Under the pieces are notes generated by a model. That model did no database searches. It was given only the letters and a program-made list of their open reading frames with translations, and was not told where the DNA came from. This document shows, one piece after another, positions 63,976 to 64,000 of a stretch of 64,000 nt of DNA. Position 1 is the stretch's first letter, and the number at the start of each line of letters is the position of its first letter. A program made the position numbers and the translations under genes. Origin of the DNA: Rhodococcus sp. IEGM 1381 (GTDB lineage: Bacteria > Actinomycetota > Actinomycetes > Mycobacteriales > Mycobacteriaceae). Where the stretch lies: NCBI RefSeq assembly GCF_030056795.1, contig NZ_JASHKQ010000017.1:18613-82612 (forward strand), in the 5' to 3' direction.

Positions 63976-64000
63976 TGCCCCGACCGTGAAGGTCGGGGCA
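63976..64000. terminator. 10-bp perfect terminator hairpin at the right edge
   Basis: TGCCCCGACC (63976-63985) and GGTCGGGGCA (63991-64000) are exact complements around a GTGAA loop. The GC-rich stem is a strong intrinsic terminator; whether a U-tract follows on the plus strand lies outside the window. It could end a transcript from the structured region or from a minus-strand gene to the right. Confidence 0.75.

Overview
This window is chromosomal DNA from a high-GC actinobacterium, most likely a Rhodococcus-type member of the Nocardiaceae. The evidence is the GC-rich third-position codon use, frequent GTG and TTG starts, the gene order argS-lysA-hom-thrC-thrB-rho, actinobacterial DUF3105/DUF305, LCP, pntAA/AB/B and LigB-type proteins, and very tight packing with many 4-bp ATGA/GTGA overlaps. 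The species call is inference; no rRNA or marker search was possible. I see no insertion sequence, prophage, integrase or CRISPR array. The window is mostly metabolic core and soft-core sequence.

Layout. 1-8.6 kb (minus strand): arginyl-tRNA synthetase, then the aspartate-family operon for lysine and threonine (lysA, hom, thrC, thrB), then rho behind its own promoter and a long leader; rho runs off the left edge. 8.8-14.1 kb: a DUF3105/DUF305 membrane pair, tRNA-Arg(CCG), a coiled-coil protein, a methyltransferase, tRNA-Cys(GCA), a truncated DUF2254 remnant, a MarR regulator and an Hsp70/actin-fold protein. 14.1-19.5 kb (minus): a five-gene valine/isobutyrate degradation operon (mmsA, acyl-CoA dehydrogenase, 3-hydroxyisobutyryl-CoA hydrolase, mmsB, enoyl-CoA hydratase) with a readable promoter. 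19.6-25.8 kb: overlapping SNF2 helicase and SWIM protein genes, an MDR oxidoreductase, an exported HNH nuclease and an SDH-L type shikimate dehydrogenase-like enzyme. 25.8-30.7 kb: a complete N-acetylglucosamine PTS module (nagB, nagA, EIIC, EIIB, EIIA) with its own GntR/HutC regulator and two dre-like candidate operators.

30.8-41.5 kb: a BenE transporter, a thioesterase, an APH-family kinase-like protein, two small paralogous proteins of unknown function, a polytopic membrane protein that looks like a degenerate PAP2 phosphatase, the proton-translocating transhydrogenase operon pntAA-AB-B, a HIT hydrolase with peptidase E, and a GlcD-like FAD oxidase. 41.5-49.7 kb (minus): an eight-gene operon that pairs a beta-ureidopropionase-like amidase, a dihydropyrimidinase and a class III aminotransferase with a two-permease NMT1-type ABC importer and an LLM-class flavin/F420 oxidoreductase. 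It looks like a pyrimidine (or hydantoin) uptake and degradation pathway with an unconventional redox step, and it is the most interesting system in the window.

49.8-58.7 kb: an ATP-dependent DNA ligase, a type B carboxylesterase, a small lipoprotein, an MFS sugar porter, and a TPP riboswitch in front of tenA-thiY-thiX-thiZ (thiamine pyrimidine salvage). 58.7-64 kb: an LCP cell-wall ligase, an FMN azoreductase, an orphan excisionase-type HTH protein, several small unknown proteins and a small GNAT protein. The last 865 bases have no convincing gene but contain short repeats, hairpins and a strong terminator hairpin at the right edge.
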